Assembly (NCBI GenBank): GCA_019359445.1
Contig: JAHHHJ010000016.1
Coordinates: 62,001 to 126,000 of the forward strand
Direction of reading: 5' to 3'
Source: Kastovskya adunca ATA6-11-RM4
GTDB taxonomy: Bacteria > Cyanobacteriota > Cyanobacteriia > Cyanobacteriales > Coleofasciculaceae
DNA: 64,000 nucleotides
The position numbers were made by a program, and so were the translations under genes. Of this stretch, positions 9,896 through 18,811 are shown piece after piece (position 1 is the first letter of the stretch; each line of letters begins with the position of its first letter). The notes under the pieces are model-generated. The model ran no database searches, was not told the origin of the DNA, and saw nothing but the letters and a program-made list of their open reading frames with translations.

Positions 9896-10477
9896 ATGCA
9901 GAACGCCATTGAAGATCAACTAAGCAAAGCCCAATTACGGCGATCGCTACTCAAGCAGCGCCGCGCTCTCTCTGGAGAGGAATGGCGGCAAAAGAGCGAT
10001 CGCCTAATTGATCATCTCCAGTCCTCCCCTCTATTCCACCCAGCGCAAACAATCCTCGCCTATCACAGCTTTCGCCAAGAACCCGACCTCAGCCCCTTGT
10101 TTAGCGAGAGTAAATACCGCTGGGGATTCCCTCGCTGCGTTAATAAATCCCTCATTTGGCACCGCTGGCAGCCCGGAGAACCGCTACAATTTGGGTCTTA
10201 TGGCATTGGCGAACCGCATCCGGATTCCCCCACCTTAACGCCCGATCAGGTAGATTTAATTTTGGTTCCCGCTGTTGCTTGTGACACTCGTGGCTACCGT
10301 TTAGGTTACGGTGGCGGATTTTACGACCGAATGCTTAGTTCTCCAGAATGGGCAAAAAAGCCGACGATTGGCATTGTTTTTGAGTTTGCTTATTGCCAAG
10401 AATTACCAACTGATGGGTGGGACAAGCCCTTGCAGGCTGTTTGTACAGATGTAAACTTTTATCCCCTTGAGCGATGA
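9896..10477 (+). CDS. 5-formyltetrahydrofolate cyclo-ligase
   Basis: ATP-dependent enzyme that converts 5-formyl-THF to 5,10-methenyl-THF, salvaging a folate storage form; cytosolic. The 193 residues have the family order: KAQLRRSLLKQRRALS at the N-terminus, then ILAYHSFRQEPDLSPL, then the signature DLILVPAVACDTRGYRLGYGGGFYDRML with its Gly-rich ATP loop, and VCTDVNFYP at the end. The start follows the toxin stop with no gap, and the stop overlaps the next start (ATGA), so it lies in a tightly coupled four-gene string behind the toxin-antitoxin pair. No independent promoter is visible. Confidence 0.93.
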   Translation: MQNAIEDQLSKAQLRRSLLKQRRALSGEEWRQKSDRLIDHLQSSPLFHPAQTILAYHSFRQEPDLSPLFSESKYRWGFPRCVNKSLIWHRWQPGEPLQFGSYGIGEPHPDSPTLTPDQVDLILVPAVACDTRGYRLGYGGGFYDRMLSSPEWAKKPTIGIVFEFAYCQELPTDGWDKPLQAVCTDVNFYPLER

Positions 10478-11355
10478 ATCTTGCCTCGAAAAAACCACTC
10501 AAAGCCATGCCTTCAAGCAAAGCAAAGGGTCGAAACGCAAAACTTAAGACGATTGCTATGTATGGGTTTTTGGGAGCGATCGCCTTTTTGATGCTGTTTC
10601 CTCTACTTTGGCTAATCAGCACATCCTTAAAGTCGCCCACAGAAAACATCTTTCAGTTTCCTCCCCAGCTCATCCCCCAAGAACCCACTGTTCAGAACTT
10701 TGTCCGGGTTTGGCAAACGAATCCCTTCGGACGTTATCTGTTCAATAGCACCATTGTTGCCGTACTAACGGTTAGCTTAAATTTGCTGTTTTGTTCTCTA
10801 GCCGCCTACCCCTTAGCACGGTTGAATTTTCAGGGACGTGACGCAATATTCACGCTGATCGTCACCACGATCATGATTCCCTTTCAGATCGTGATGATTC
10901 CCCTGTACATCTTGACGGTGCAGTTGGGTTTGAGGAATAGCTATTTGGGTGTAATTTTTCCAGCGATCGCTTCCGCCTTTGGTATTTTCCTCCTCCGACA
11001 AGCCTTTCAAGGTGTCCCCAAGGAACTTGAAGAAGCCGCACGCATGGATGGCTGCTCAGAACTAGGCTTGTGGTGGCATGTGATGCTACCTGCCATTCGC
11101 CCCGCTCTCGTCACCCTAGCTATCTTTGTCTTTATCGGCTCCTGGAGTGACTTCCTTTGGCCCTTAATTGTCTTAGATCGCCCGGAATATTACACCCTTC
11201 CCTTAGGCGTAGCGACGTTAGCCGGGACGTTTTCTCTCGATTGGCGTCTCATTGCAGCAGGTTCAGTCATCTCCATCGCCCCAGTACTGCTCTTCTTCCT
11301 CTTTATGCAGCGTTATATTGTCCCCACAGAAGCAGGGAGTGGAGTGAAGGGGTAG
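10474..11355 (+). CDS. Carbohydrate ABC transporter permease (MalG/UgpE type)
   Basis: A 293-residue inner-membrane subunit of a sugar importer. It has about six membrane helices, the first at residues 28-48, and the cytoplasmic EAA loop ELEEAARMDGCSELGLWWHVMLP that docks onto the ATPase. The P-loop-free sequence IMIPFQIVMIPLY and the C-terminal FLFMQRYIVPTEAGSGVKG fit the MalG/UgpE/LacG class. It overlaps the folate gene by four bases. No partner permease, binding protein or ATPase lies beside it, so it must join subunits encoded elsewhere, a common arrangement in cyanobacteria. The transported sugar cannot be predicted. Confidence 0.88.
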   Translation: MNLASKKPLKAMPSSKAKGRNAKLKTIAMYGFLGAIAFLMLFPLLWLISTSLKSPTENIFQFPPQLIPQEPTVQNFVRVWQTNPFGRYLFNSTIVAVLTVSLNLLFCSLAAYPLARLNFQGRDAIFTLIVTTIMIPFQIVMIPLYILTVQLGLRNSYLGVIFPAIASAFGIFLLRQAFQGVPKELEEAARMDGCSELGLWWHVMLPAIRPALVTLAIFVFIGSWSDFLWPLIVLDRPEYYTLPLGVATLAGTFSLDWRLIAAGSVISIAPVLLFFLFMQRYIVPTEAGSGVKG

Positions 11356-11360
11356 TTCTT

Positions 11361-11520
11361 TGAGTCCTGAGTCCTGAGTCGGGGAGAAAGGATGAAGGAT
11401 GAAGTATGAAGGGTGAAGTATGAAGTATGAAGGGTGGGTGTAGTTATCCCCTGCCCTGCTCCCTTGCTCCCCTGCACCCCTGCGCCCCCGCTCCCCCGCT
11501 CCCCTGCGCCCCCGCTCCTC
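11361..11520. repeat. Composite short tandem repeats (three heptamer types)
   Basis: Three blocks of degenerate 7-base repeats follow one another: GAGTCCT units (about 11362-11380), GATGAAG/TATGAAG/GGTGAAG units (about 11388-11437), and CCCCTGC/CCCCCGC units (about 11449-11517). The segment 11362-11397 occurs again, inverted, at 44977-45034. The block fills the space between two convergent genes. Such heptameric STRRs are known from cyanobacterial genomes and are non-coding. Confidence 0.85.
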
Positions 11521-11527
11521 ATCACCC

Positions 11528-14047
11528 CTAATTCCCAACCAACGGCTGAGGATTAAGAGCGGCTTTGGGATAGGGGATGCGTTGGTGATTGGATTGTTGC
11601 CAGACGCGGACGAAGACTTCGGCAATATGGGATAAATCTTCCCGTGTTAGCCCAGAGTCTACGAGTTGGTTATCTTGCCAGCGGGCTTTGAAGATTTTCA
11701 AAATTGTGGCGAGGGCGGTTTCCGGGGTGGCATCTTTGAGCGATCGCAATGCTGCCTCGCAAGCATCTGCCAGCATCACTACTGCGGTTTCTCGCGATTG
11801 GGGAATTGGGCCATCGTAGCGAAAATCTGACTCTCGCACGGGTTGAGTTTCGCCTTCTTTTTCTACTAGCTGTTGAGCTTGGTAATAGAAGTAAGAAATT
11901 AGTAGTGTTCCTTGATGTTCGGGGATAAAGTCCCGTACAGCTTTCGGTAACTGGTATTTACGCGCCATCACCAGTCCTTCAGTAACGTGCTTTTTGATAA
12001 TCTCTGCACTCTTCCAGGGGTCATTAATTTCATTATGCTTATTAGGGCCGCCCATCTGATTTTCAATGAAGCCCAAGGGGTCGTGCATTTTACCGATGTC
12101 GTGGTAAAGCGTTCCTGTTCGCACCAGTTCTACATTGCAGTGCAGTTCTCGCGCGGCGGCTTCTGCTAGGGTGGCGACAAAGAGGGTGTGCTGAAAGGTG
12201 CCAGGGGCTTCGGTGGCGAGGCGCTTCAAAAGAGAGCGGTTGGGGTTTGCCAACTCCGCCAGACGAATCGGCGTTACTAAGTCAAAGAAACGTTCTAGGT
12301 AAGGCGAGATGCCCAGCGCCACGATACTCCACGCCAAACCCGATAATCCATAAATAGCCGCTTCAGGAAGCACGGCATACCAGATCATTCCTGCTGCCGA
12401 ACTCAGGATTAAGTTGACAATCAGGTTAACGGCACCTTGGGTTAAGCCGACAGCACCGCCTAACAGGGCGAGTTCTTCACGCGATCGCGTTTTTCCCGCC
12501 ATGAACGCACCCAGTAACCCCCCAGCCGCACCTGCGAGCAAAGACTCCCAGGCAACTTCTAGACCTGTACCTGCGACAACGGTTAGCAGCCCGACGACGG
12601 TCAACCCCAAAGGTGAACCGTAAAAGCTGCCTATTAATAAACCAACAGCAGGTAGGCTGCTGTAAGGAAAATTAAAGGCGGCGATCAGGGGGGTGCTCAG
12701 GCTCAAAAGCAAAATTAAAATATAGTCACGGCGTCGCAGTGCCATAGAAAAGCGCCGTTCCACCAAGACAAAAACGCCGACGGCACCTGTCACAAAACAG
12801 CCAAACCCGGCTAAACCCAGCCAGTTTGTTTGCCGACGACTCAAGCCGAAATGATCGAGCAGCACAAAATCTGCCTGACTAATTGCTTTTCCCGATTCAA
12901 CAATCACCTCTCCCTGCTTGATTGTGACCAATTGTGGTGGCACAGCTTGGGCGGCTTGTTCTGCCCGTTGTTTAGTTTGTTCCTTATCCTCAACTAAATT
13001 GGGTTGCAAAACCTCGGTTAAAAGCTGAGTGGCTAGCGATTCGGTTCCGGTGGGAATCACCATACCGACTTGTAGCCTTACCGCCTCTTTGAGAATTGAC
13101 TTGGGCAATCCTCGCGGAATTCCCTGGGTAAGCATTCGCGTCGCTGCTTGGTGAATGCCATCTTGTGTCTGTTCCCAATCTGTATCGGATAGCTCCAGCA
13201 ATGTTACTTCGTAACGGCTATTGGCTTTTTCTGCCCTTGGTGCTTTAAGCTGCTTAACCGCTTGGGCATAACGCTGACGGGATTGAGATATTAAGCTGAT
13301 GAGGTCATTAAATGCGATCGCTGAATTTGCCGCTCGGTAGGTTTTCAGCTCGGTCACCGTTTGAAAAAATGCTAGATCTAATTTTCTTTCTGTCTCTGAA
13401 TTTGTCTGGTTGGGGACTAACAAGTCTGGTGAAGGTGAGGCTTTGTCTGGGCTAATCTTGACGGCATTCATCACCGCCTGCCACTCCCAATCTTCGCTAC
13501 TCCGTAAGTATTGTTGGCTAGACGTTGACAAAACAGCCGGAGCAACAAAGGGAAACGCACCCGCTACTGACCGCACTTGGTCAGCTTCATCCAGGGATTG
13601 TTGCAAATTTTGATAGATCTGATCGGTATAAGTTCGGTCGATCATCAAGACGGGGACAAAACCCGTCCGTGCTGCTTTGCGTTTTTCTTCGGTGGTTTTA
13701 GTGTCCTCAACTGTGGCATCCTGAGGGGCGCGGATTGTTTGGGGAGCGATGGTACTGACATTTAGTCCCGGCTGGTTGTAGAAGCGGTTTCCCCCTACGC
13801 TGGTGAGGGAAACAACTGCAACTACCCACATCATTGAGGAGGGGCAACGTTGGCGATCGCTTCTTTGTGACCGCCGTGTTGCAGAATGCTGACGCTGGGA
13901 CAAAATTGCCCGTTTTTGAGCCTGAAGTTCTGAGGTATTGGTATCCACTGATGCCTCAACCTCCCCAAATGACAATAGGCTGCGAATCGGCTGAGTTGTC
14001 CGCCGCAAACGATCGAGCTGCTGCGTCAACGAGTGAAGCGTTTTCAT
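11528..14047 (-). CDS. 7TM-HD family phosphodiesterase (PgpH-like)
   Basis: An 839-residue membrane protein with the 7TMR-HD architecture. In order it has a cytoplasmic N-terminus (1-85), one membrane helix near 68-90, a long extracytoplasmic 7TMR-HDED domain (about 95-420), a seven-helix membrane block (about 425-590) and a C-terminal HD domain. The HD residues are intact: His620, His649-Asp650 in YHDIGK and the HNEIND and PEHQGT segments. Family members such as Listeria PgpH hydrolyse cyclic di-AMP, so a role in c-di-AMP turnover and osmotic or potassium control is plausible, though not proven for this protein. It is transcribed alone and ends inside a repeat-rich spacer. Confidence 0.9.
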   Translation of the reverse strand: MKTLHSLTQQLDRLRRTTQPIRSLLSFGEVEASVDTNTSELQAQKRAILSQRQHSATRRSQRSDRQRCPSSMMWVVAVVSLTSVGGNRFYNQPGLNVSTIAPQTIRAPQDATVEDTKTTEEKRKAARTGFVPVLMIDRTYTDQIYQNLQQSLDEADQVRSVAGAFPFVAPAVLSTSSQQYLRSSEDWEWQAVMNAVKISPDKASPSPDLLVPNQTNSETERKLDLAFFQTVTELKTYRAANSAIAFNDLISLISQSRQRYAQAVKQLKAPRAEKANSRYEVTLLELSDTDWEQTQDGIHQAATRMLTQGIPRGLPKSILKEAVRLQVGMVIPTGTESLATQLLTEVLQPNLVEDKEQTKQRAEQAAQAVPPQLVTIKQGEVIVESGKAISQADFVLLDHFGLSRRQTNWLGLAGFGCFVTGAVGVFVLVERRFSMALRRRDYILILLLSLSTPLIAAFNFPYSSLPAVGLLIGSFYGSPLGLTVVGLLTVVAGTGLEVAWESLLAGAAGGLLGAFMAGKTRSREELALLGGAVGLTQGAVNLIVNLILSSAAGMIWYAVLPEAAIYGLSGLAWSIVALGISPYLERFFDLVTPIRLAELANPNRSLLKRLATEAPGTFQHTLFVATLAEAAARELHCNVELVRTGTLYHDIGKMHDPLGFIENQMGGPNKHNEINDPWKSAEIIKKHVTEGLVMARKYQLPKAVRDFIPEHQGTLLISYFYYQAQQLVEKEGETQPVRESDFRYDGPIPQSRETAVVMLADACEAALRSLKDATPETALATILKIFKARWQDNQLVDSGLTREDLSHIAEVFVRVWQQSNHQRIPYPKAALNPQPLVGN

Positions 14048-14271
14048 ACCATAAAATTGCCATTTCAGGCGACAGGAGCGGTGGAAGTACCCAAGTTAAT
14101 TAGTTTGGGTATAGGTGTCTTACTGCAATCGAGTCTATAGATTTCTATTGATAGAGCCTAGCGTTTGAATACACTTGTTCCTACCTTACAAAACCAGAGG
14201 GAAAAATGCCTATCCCCCTAACTAAGTAGTTAGAAGTAGTTACGAAAAAAACACAATTGACGGGTTAAACT

Positions 14272-15210
14272 CTAGAGCGGTCGCGAACGGCGCTGAATAA
14301 CGTAGGGTGCTGCTACTGCCGCCACAAAGCAACGTTCCGCTGCCCTATCATCATAGACTCCTGACCATACGGCAAAAAGGCGCTCTGCGAGTTTCAACAT
14401 CCCCATATCGCTACTTGAATAAGTTGAAGCTAGACGCCAGCCGATAGGAATCCCAGCAAGACTATTATAAGCACCTGATAAAGCCCCAGTCAGAGCTACA
14501 ATTGTTTGCTGTTGATGGCTGATCCGGACGGCACGGGTGACGCTAAGGCGAAAGTCTTCGGGAGTACTAAGGAAGCAGTAAAACGCCAGCGCGATCGCTT
14601 TTGTCGGTGTCGCAGGCTGACGACGAAACTGCGCGATCGCCCTATCTAAGCCTGCACCTTTGTTAATCAGGAACTGTACCTCTTCTAGCTCTTGAGCAAC
14701 CAGTGAATCTGGCATCGCTCCATTAGCTAAGAGGCGAGGAATTAAGGTGTGGGGATGCAGTTGTTCTTTCAGAGCAGAAGCGATCGCCTCTCCCAAGGTG
14801 AGGATTGCTACGGACGCCTCGGATTCCCCTTGCCAAAACGAGGCGGATTGGTTAAGCATATCGCGCTGCTTAACAGTATCTTCATGGAAAAACAGGGCTA
14901 CGGGTAACGTGGCGATCGCGGCTTCACTCAGACTCACCACCTTAGGGCTGTGAGTTGCCAGAAGCGACTTTACTGTTGTTTTCGCCGCCCCTCCCCAATC
15001 CTCTAAATTCAGTCCCCCACAACGCACCAGACTGTCGATGCCAATTGCTGCCACCTGAGTCCAACCTGATGCCACTGTAGGTGGTGAGGCATCCTTAAGT
15101 AACCCCGATGGCATACTTTGCCACCGTCCACCCACCCGATCCCCAAAAGTTTCTCCAATCAAGCAGCCTAACAATGCCCCCCGAAAGCGGCTCAATAGAG
15201 AATACTGCAT
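14272..15210 (-). CDS. ADP-ribosylglycohydrolase-like protein
   Basis: A 312-residue all-alpha protein. The N-terminus RFRGALLGCLIGETFGD matches the first helix of the ADP-ribosylglycohydrolase (DraG/ARH) family, and the C-terminal ALTGALSGAYNSLAGIPIGWR matches the family's closing Gly-rich helix pair. However, I do not see the TDDT metal-binding motif expected about 30-40 residues after the start; that region reads GWTQVAAIGIDSL. The second metal motif near the end is also missing. It therefore looks like a divergent, possibly non-catalytic branch. It has no signal peptide and stands alone, 224 bases upstream of the PgpH-like gene. Function unknown. Confidence 0.65.
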   Translation of the reverse strand: MQYSLLSRFRGALLGCLIGETFGDRVGGRWQSMPSGLLKDASPPTVASGWTQVAAIGIDSLVRCGGLNLEDWGGAAKTTVKSLLATHSPKVVSLSEAAIATLPVALFFHEDTVKQRDMLNQSASFWQGESEASVAILTLGEAIASALKEQLHPHTLIPRLLANGAMPDSLVAQELEEVQFLINKGAGLDRAIAQFRRQPATPTKAIALAFYCFLSTPEDFRLSVTRAVRISHQQQTIVALTGALSGAYNSLAGIPIGWRLASTYSSSDMGMLKLAERLFAVWSGVYDDRAAERCFVAAVAAPYVIQRRSRPL

Positions 15211-15309
15211 TAGTTCCTTCTATCAGTCAAAACCTATCGCTTACTTTCGCCATAGTATGGCAAAAGCGACAATCACAAGTTACCCATCCCTAGTCAGAAG
15301 TCAGCCCTA

Positions 15310-16329
15310 ATGAGCTTACGTTTAATTGAAGTTTTTTTGCCAGATGAAACAGGCGATCGCATTGAAGATTTGCTCGAAAATTACTCATTTCTCGGCATTT
15401 GGCACGAACATTTAGAGAATCATCAACTGCTTGTAAAAATCCTCGTCTACTCAAAAGAAGTTGAACCTCTGATTGATTGTCTAGGACAAAAATTTTCTGG
15501 AGTAGAGGGTTTTCGCCTGCTGATACTGCCTGTGGAAGCCTCCATACCACGCCCGGAACTGATTGAATCTGCCGTATCTGAACCCGACTTTGCCCAAAAT
15601 GGGGAAAACTCTGACACCCCGTTCCCACGCATTAATCGGGAAGAACTCTATGTCGCTGTGGCTGAAAGTGTCAGATTGTCTTGGACGCCAATTTTAATGG
15701 TATTTCTCTCCACCACAATTGCCGCCATTGGCTTACTGAGGAGCAGTGAAGCGGTAATCATCGGCGCTATGGTAATTGCACCATTGCTAAAACCAAATAT
15801 GGCATTAGCGGTAGCGACCACCTTAGGGGATATGGCACTAGCATTACGTACAGTTAAAGTTGGTAGCGTGGGCATTTTTGTATCGCTTTCGCTTTCAATC
15901 TTGATCGGACGTTTCTTTCCCATCAATCCTGATTTACCAGAGATTGCCTTCCGAACGCAGGTAAGTTTAGCCGATGTAGTTTTGGCTTTGGCGTCGGGAA
16001 TTGCTGGAGCAATTTCGTTGACTGCCGGCGAGACAAGTGCGATCGTGGGGGTCATGGTATCTGTAGCCTTATTGCCCCCATTAGTAACCTTTGGTATGTT
16101 GCTGGGTTCAGGAGAATGGGAGATTGCTGGCGGTGCAATGCTGCTAGTGCTAACAAACCTAACTTGCTTGAATTTGGCAAGCGTCGGCACCTTATTGCTA
16201 CAGAAAGTAGCACCTGGCGAATGGTGGCAAGTCTATCGCGCTAAAAAGGCGACAAATATTGCCTTTGGAGTATGGTTTTTATTGTTATCAGCTCTGATAG
16301 GAGTGATTCTGACTTGGAAACGGCATTAA
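15310..16329 (+). CDS. DUF389 / TIGR00341 family membrane protein
   Basis: A 339-residue protein with a soluble N-terminal part of about 105 residues (two ferredoxin-like half-repeats, MSLRLIEVFLP then LVKILVYSKE) and a membrane part of about six helices from residue 120. The membrane part contains the family hallmarks IGAMVIAPLLKP, LTAGETSAIVGVMVSVALLPPLV and NLTCLNLASVGTLLL. DUF389 proteins are widespread in cyanobacteria; their substrate or role is unknown. It is a single gene divergent from the ADP-ribosylglycohydrolase-like gene, and the 99-base spacer should hold both promoters. Confidence 0.85.
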   Translation: MSLRLIEVFLPDETGDRIEDLLENYSFLGIWHEHLENHQLLVKILVYSKEVEPLIDCLGQKFSGVEGFRLLILPVEASIPRPELIESAVSEPDFAQNGENSDTPFPRINREELYVAVAESVRLSWTPILMVFLSTTIAAIGLLRSSEAVIIGAMVIAPLLKPNMALAVATTLGDMALALRTVKVGSVGIFVSLSLSILIGRFFPINPDLPEIAFRTQVSLADVVLALASGIAGAISLTAGETSAIVGVMVSVALLPPLVTFGMLLGSGEWEIAGGAMLLVLTNLTCLNLASVGTLLLQKVAPGEWWQVYRAKKATNIAFGVWFLLLSALIGVILTWKRH

Positions 16330-16436
16330 AATTGAGTGACTTTCAGCAACTCAGCGTCGGCTCTACCTTTAACATCACCCTTCTGAGAGTAGTCGCTGCC
16401 AAATCCGCACTCCAAAAGCCCAGAGAATAAACGAAA

Positions 16437-16907
16437 TTAGTCTCGTTGCAATTCTCTGAGGTGGTTAACTAGTGCCTGTAACCCTAGACGATAGCTTTCA
16501 GCTCCAAAACCGCTAATCTGTCCGATGGCGACAGGCGCAATATAGGAATGATGGCGAAAAACTTCCCGTTGGTAAATATTACTGAGATGAACTTCCACTG
16601 TGGGAATCTTCACAGCCGCGATCGCATCCCGTAAGGCAACACTGGTATGGGTATAGGCACCAGCATTAATCAAAAGCCCTTGTTGCTGCCCTAAGGTTTC
16701 ATGAATGGCATCAACCAACACCCCTTCATGATTAGACTGAACGGCAAGAATCTTGGCTTTCAGCCCTTGTCCTTCCGCCTCTAACAGACGATTAATTTCA
16801 GTGAGAGTGACCGAACCGTAAATCCCTGGTTCTCGGCGTCCCAACAAGTTCAAATTAGGCCCATGTAGAACCAGGATATTCAACCAACACAAAGGTTCCG
16901 AAGGCAC
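16437..16907 (-). CDS. aroQ: 3-dehydroquinate dehydratase, type II
   Basis: Dehydrates 3-dehydroquinate to 3-dehydroshikimate in the shikimate pathway; a cytosolic dodecamer in the family. The 156 residues show the type II signatures in order: [20 protein letters not shown] with the catalytic Arg and Tyr, [40 protein letters not shown] with the catalytic His, and [16 protein letters not shown]. The ATG at 16907 adds seven or eight residues before the usual start, but no other start fits. It lies eight bases after a 45-residue gene and is probably co-transcribed with it. Confidence 0.95.
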   Translation of the reverse strand: MPSEPLCWLNILVLHGPNLNLLGRREPGIYGSVTLTEINRLLEAEGQGLKAKILAVQSNHEGVLVDAIHETLGQQQGLLINAGAYTHTSVALRDAIAAVKIPTVEVHLSNIYQREVFRHHSYIAPVAIGQISGFGAESYRLGLQALVNHLRELQRD

Positions 16908-16915
16908 TGCAATTG

Positions 16916-17053
16916 TTACCGACGACGCCGGGGTTCATCCACAGGAATGGGAATGAGTTCCGGTTCTGGTTGGGATTCTGGGCCATGTAAGGTCTCAATG
17001 AGCCTACGCGCCCACTCTTTTAGTTTCTCCAGAACTTTTTCGAGGTATTCCAT
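16916..17053 (-). CDS. Small amphipathic protein upstream of aroQ
   Basis: A 45-residue reading frame (ATG at 17051-17053, stop at 16916-16918). The first 22 residues form a strong amphipathic helix with leucines every three to four positions ([20 protein letters not shown]). A Pro/Glu-rich stretch follows, then LIPIPVDEP and a C-terminal run of four Arg. AGGAG-like bases (TAGGAGCC on the coding strand) lie about 10 bases before the start. It ends eight bases before aroQ, so it looks like the first gene of the operon. I recognise no family. The helix-plus-basic-tail layout could bind a membrane face or nucleic acid, which is speculation. Confidence 0.6.
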   Translation of the reverse strand: MEYLEKVLEKLKEWARRLIETLHGPESQPEPELIPIPVDEPRRRR

Positions 17054-17416
17054 CAAACAGAAGGCTCCTATGAGACAAGCTGTGTCTTCTTTTTATCTTA
17101 GGTCAGCTTAATCGATCAAAAAATCCGTGTTTAAGCGGAAAACGATCAATCTCAGCCTAGCCAGGATTTTTACTTCAACACCAGTTTGAAAAACCGTTGC
17201 ATTTCTTATTATTAACCTAACATTAACACACCCGCCAATAAGCGGTCATCCTACCCAAGAAGGGGCGAATGTTCCCCCAAATGTAGAGGCGAAGAACCCA
17301 AAGGCAGGATAGATGAGGGAAGTATGAAGTGTGAAGGGTGAAGGATGAAGTATGAACGAGGTTATTGGTTCACTCCATCCCTCTATTCCCTCATTACTAA
17401 ATCAGATGCGTAAGAG
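17054..17416. other. Intergenic with a heptamer repeat block
   Basis: A 363-base gap upstream of the small aroQ-leader gene and downstream of cinA. Bases 17318-17356 are a short run of GAAGTAT/GAAGGGT/GAAGGAT heptamers of the same type as at 11388-11437. The half near 17054-17230 is AT-rich and should contain the promoter for the 45-residue gene and aroQ. I see no gene. Confidence 0.6.
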
Positions 17417-18667
17417 CTAGGGGCGCAATAAACGACGCCGCAGTAAATCGAGGGCGTTACAAGTACTCGCATGACGGATGGAAGATCGACTGCGGTTTTC
17501 TCCAAGTTGATACCGAACGCCTTCTACTTCATCCCCCGGCCCAGCTAATCCGATGTAAACTAGCCCAACGGGTTTAGTTTCTGTACCTCCGCTAGGGCCA
17601 GCAATACCTGTAATGCTTAGTCCCCAAGTGGTTTGGAGAAGCGATCGCACGCCTGTTGCCATTTGTTTTGCTACTGATTCACTCACCGCACCATCGGAGC
17701 CTATATCCTGAGGATTGACTCCTAAAACCGATGTTTTCACCGCGTTGTCATAGGAAATCACCCCTCCCAGAAAATAGTCAGAACTGCCGGAAATCTCCGT
17801 GAGCGTTTGCCCCAGACCGCCTCCGGTGCAGGATTCGGCAACACTCAGTGTTTCCCCTGATCCCCGTAGCAACTGACCGACTACCGACGCTAGGGTATCT
17901 GTGTCACTCCCAAAATAGTAGAGTCCGCCAATTTCTTGGAGTTGTTTGGCTACAGGCTCAATTAACTCCCGCGCTACTGCTTCGGATGACGCTTTGGCAG
18001 ATACTCGTAAGCGAACTTCCCCTTGTCCGGCATAGGGAGCAACGGTGGGATTAGATAAATTGAAGTAGGACGATACTTTTTCCGCTAAAGCCGACTCCCC
18101 GATTCCCCAAAATCTTAAGACTTGGCTATAAATAATTTCCTGACCCCAGCCCTGAGCTTTGAGAAAGGGAATGGCGGTATCTTCCCACATCCGCTTCATC
18201 TCCAAAGGGACACCTGGAAAGGTGAGAATAGCCAAATTCGGACGGGGTTGCCAGATGATGCCAGGAGCCGTCCCTGTAGGGTTGGGGAGCACTTCCGCAC
18301 CCTGGGGAATCAAGGCTTGTTTGCGATTGTTGGGCGTCATCTTCCGCCCTCTAGAGGCAAACTTCTGGGCAATCTCTTCGAGGAGATCGGCGCGTTCTAC
18401 TAAGGAAGTGTCAAAAAAATCAGCAATTGTCTCTGTGGTTAAGTCATCCGGTGTTGGCCCTAAACCACCTGTGAGGATGAGAATACGAGAGCGATCGCTG
18501 GCAATCTTCAATACTTGTTTCAGACGCTCTGGATTATCTCCCACCACTGTTTGGTAATAGTGAGGAATTCCCAGCGTTGCTAGCTCTTGTGCCAAAAATT
18601 GAGCATTGCTATTAAGAATTTCGCCTAGTAGTAATTCTGTCCCAACACAAATAATTTCAGCGCTCAT
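17417..18667 (-). CDS. cinA: CinA family protein / nicotinamide-nucleotide amidase
   Basis: A 416-residue protein with two domains. The N-terminal MoaB/MogA-like domain (1-170) has ICVGTELLLGEILNSNAQFLA and TGGLGPTPDDLTTE, associated with ADP-ribose pyrophosphatase activity. The C-terminal CinA domain (about 255-410) has SVAESCTGGGLGQTLTE, GGVISYDNAVK and GIAGPSGGTETKPVGLVYIGL, the deamidase signature for NMN recycling. The full length matches standard CinA. In naturally competent bacteria cinA is linked to recA, but here neither neighbour is a recombination gene. The N-terminal MSAEIICVG is the usual start. Confidence 0.95.
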   Translation of the reverse strand: MSAEIICVGTELLLGEILNSNAQFLAQELATLGIPHYYQTVVGDNPERLKQVLKIASDRSRILILTGGLGPTPDDLTTETIADFFDTSLVERADLLEEIAQKFASRGRKMTPNNRKQALIPQGAEVLPNPTGTAPGIIWQPRPNLAILTFPGVPLEMKRMWEDTAIPFLKAQGWGQEIIYSQVLRFWGIGESALAEKVSSYFNLSNPTVAPYAGQGEVRLRVSAKASSEAVARELIEPVAKQLQEIGGLYYFGSDTDTLASVVGQLLRGSGETLSVAESCTGGGLGQTLTEISGSSDYFLGGVISYDNAVKTSVLGVNPQDIGSDGAVSESVAKQMATGVRSLLQTTWGLSITGIAGPSGGTETKPVGLVYIGLAGPGDEVEGVRYQLGENRSRSSIRHASTCNALDLLRRRLLRP

Positions 18668-18811
18668 TGAGGATTAGGTATTAAGTATTCAGGCATGACT
18701 AGAAAATATGTAAGATGAAATTTCATCTCCATTTTTATGATCTGTTTTTTTATGTTTGACATGGCTAGTTTTCCTTTATAAGCTAAATAGAAAAGCTAGG
18801 TGTCTCCTAAA

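Noticed and set aside
11263-11625. Minus-strand frame rich in Gly, Arg and Glu
   Set aside because: It is a translation of the repeat block between two convergent genes, with no homology-like features.
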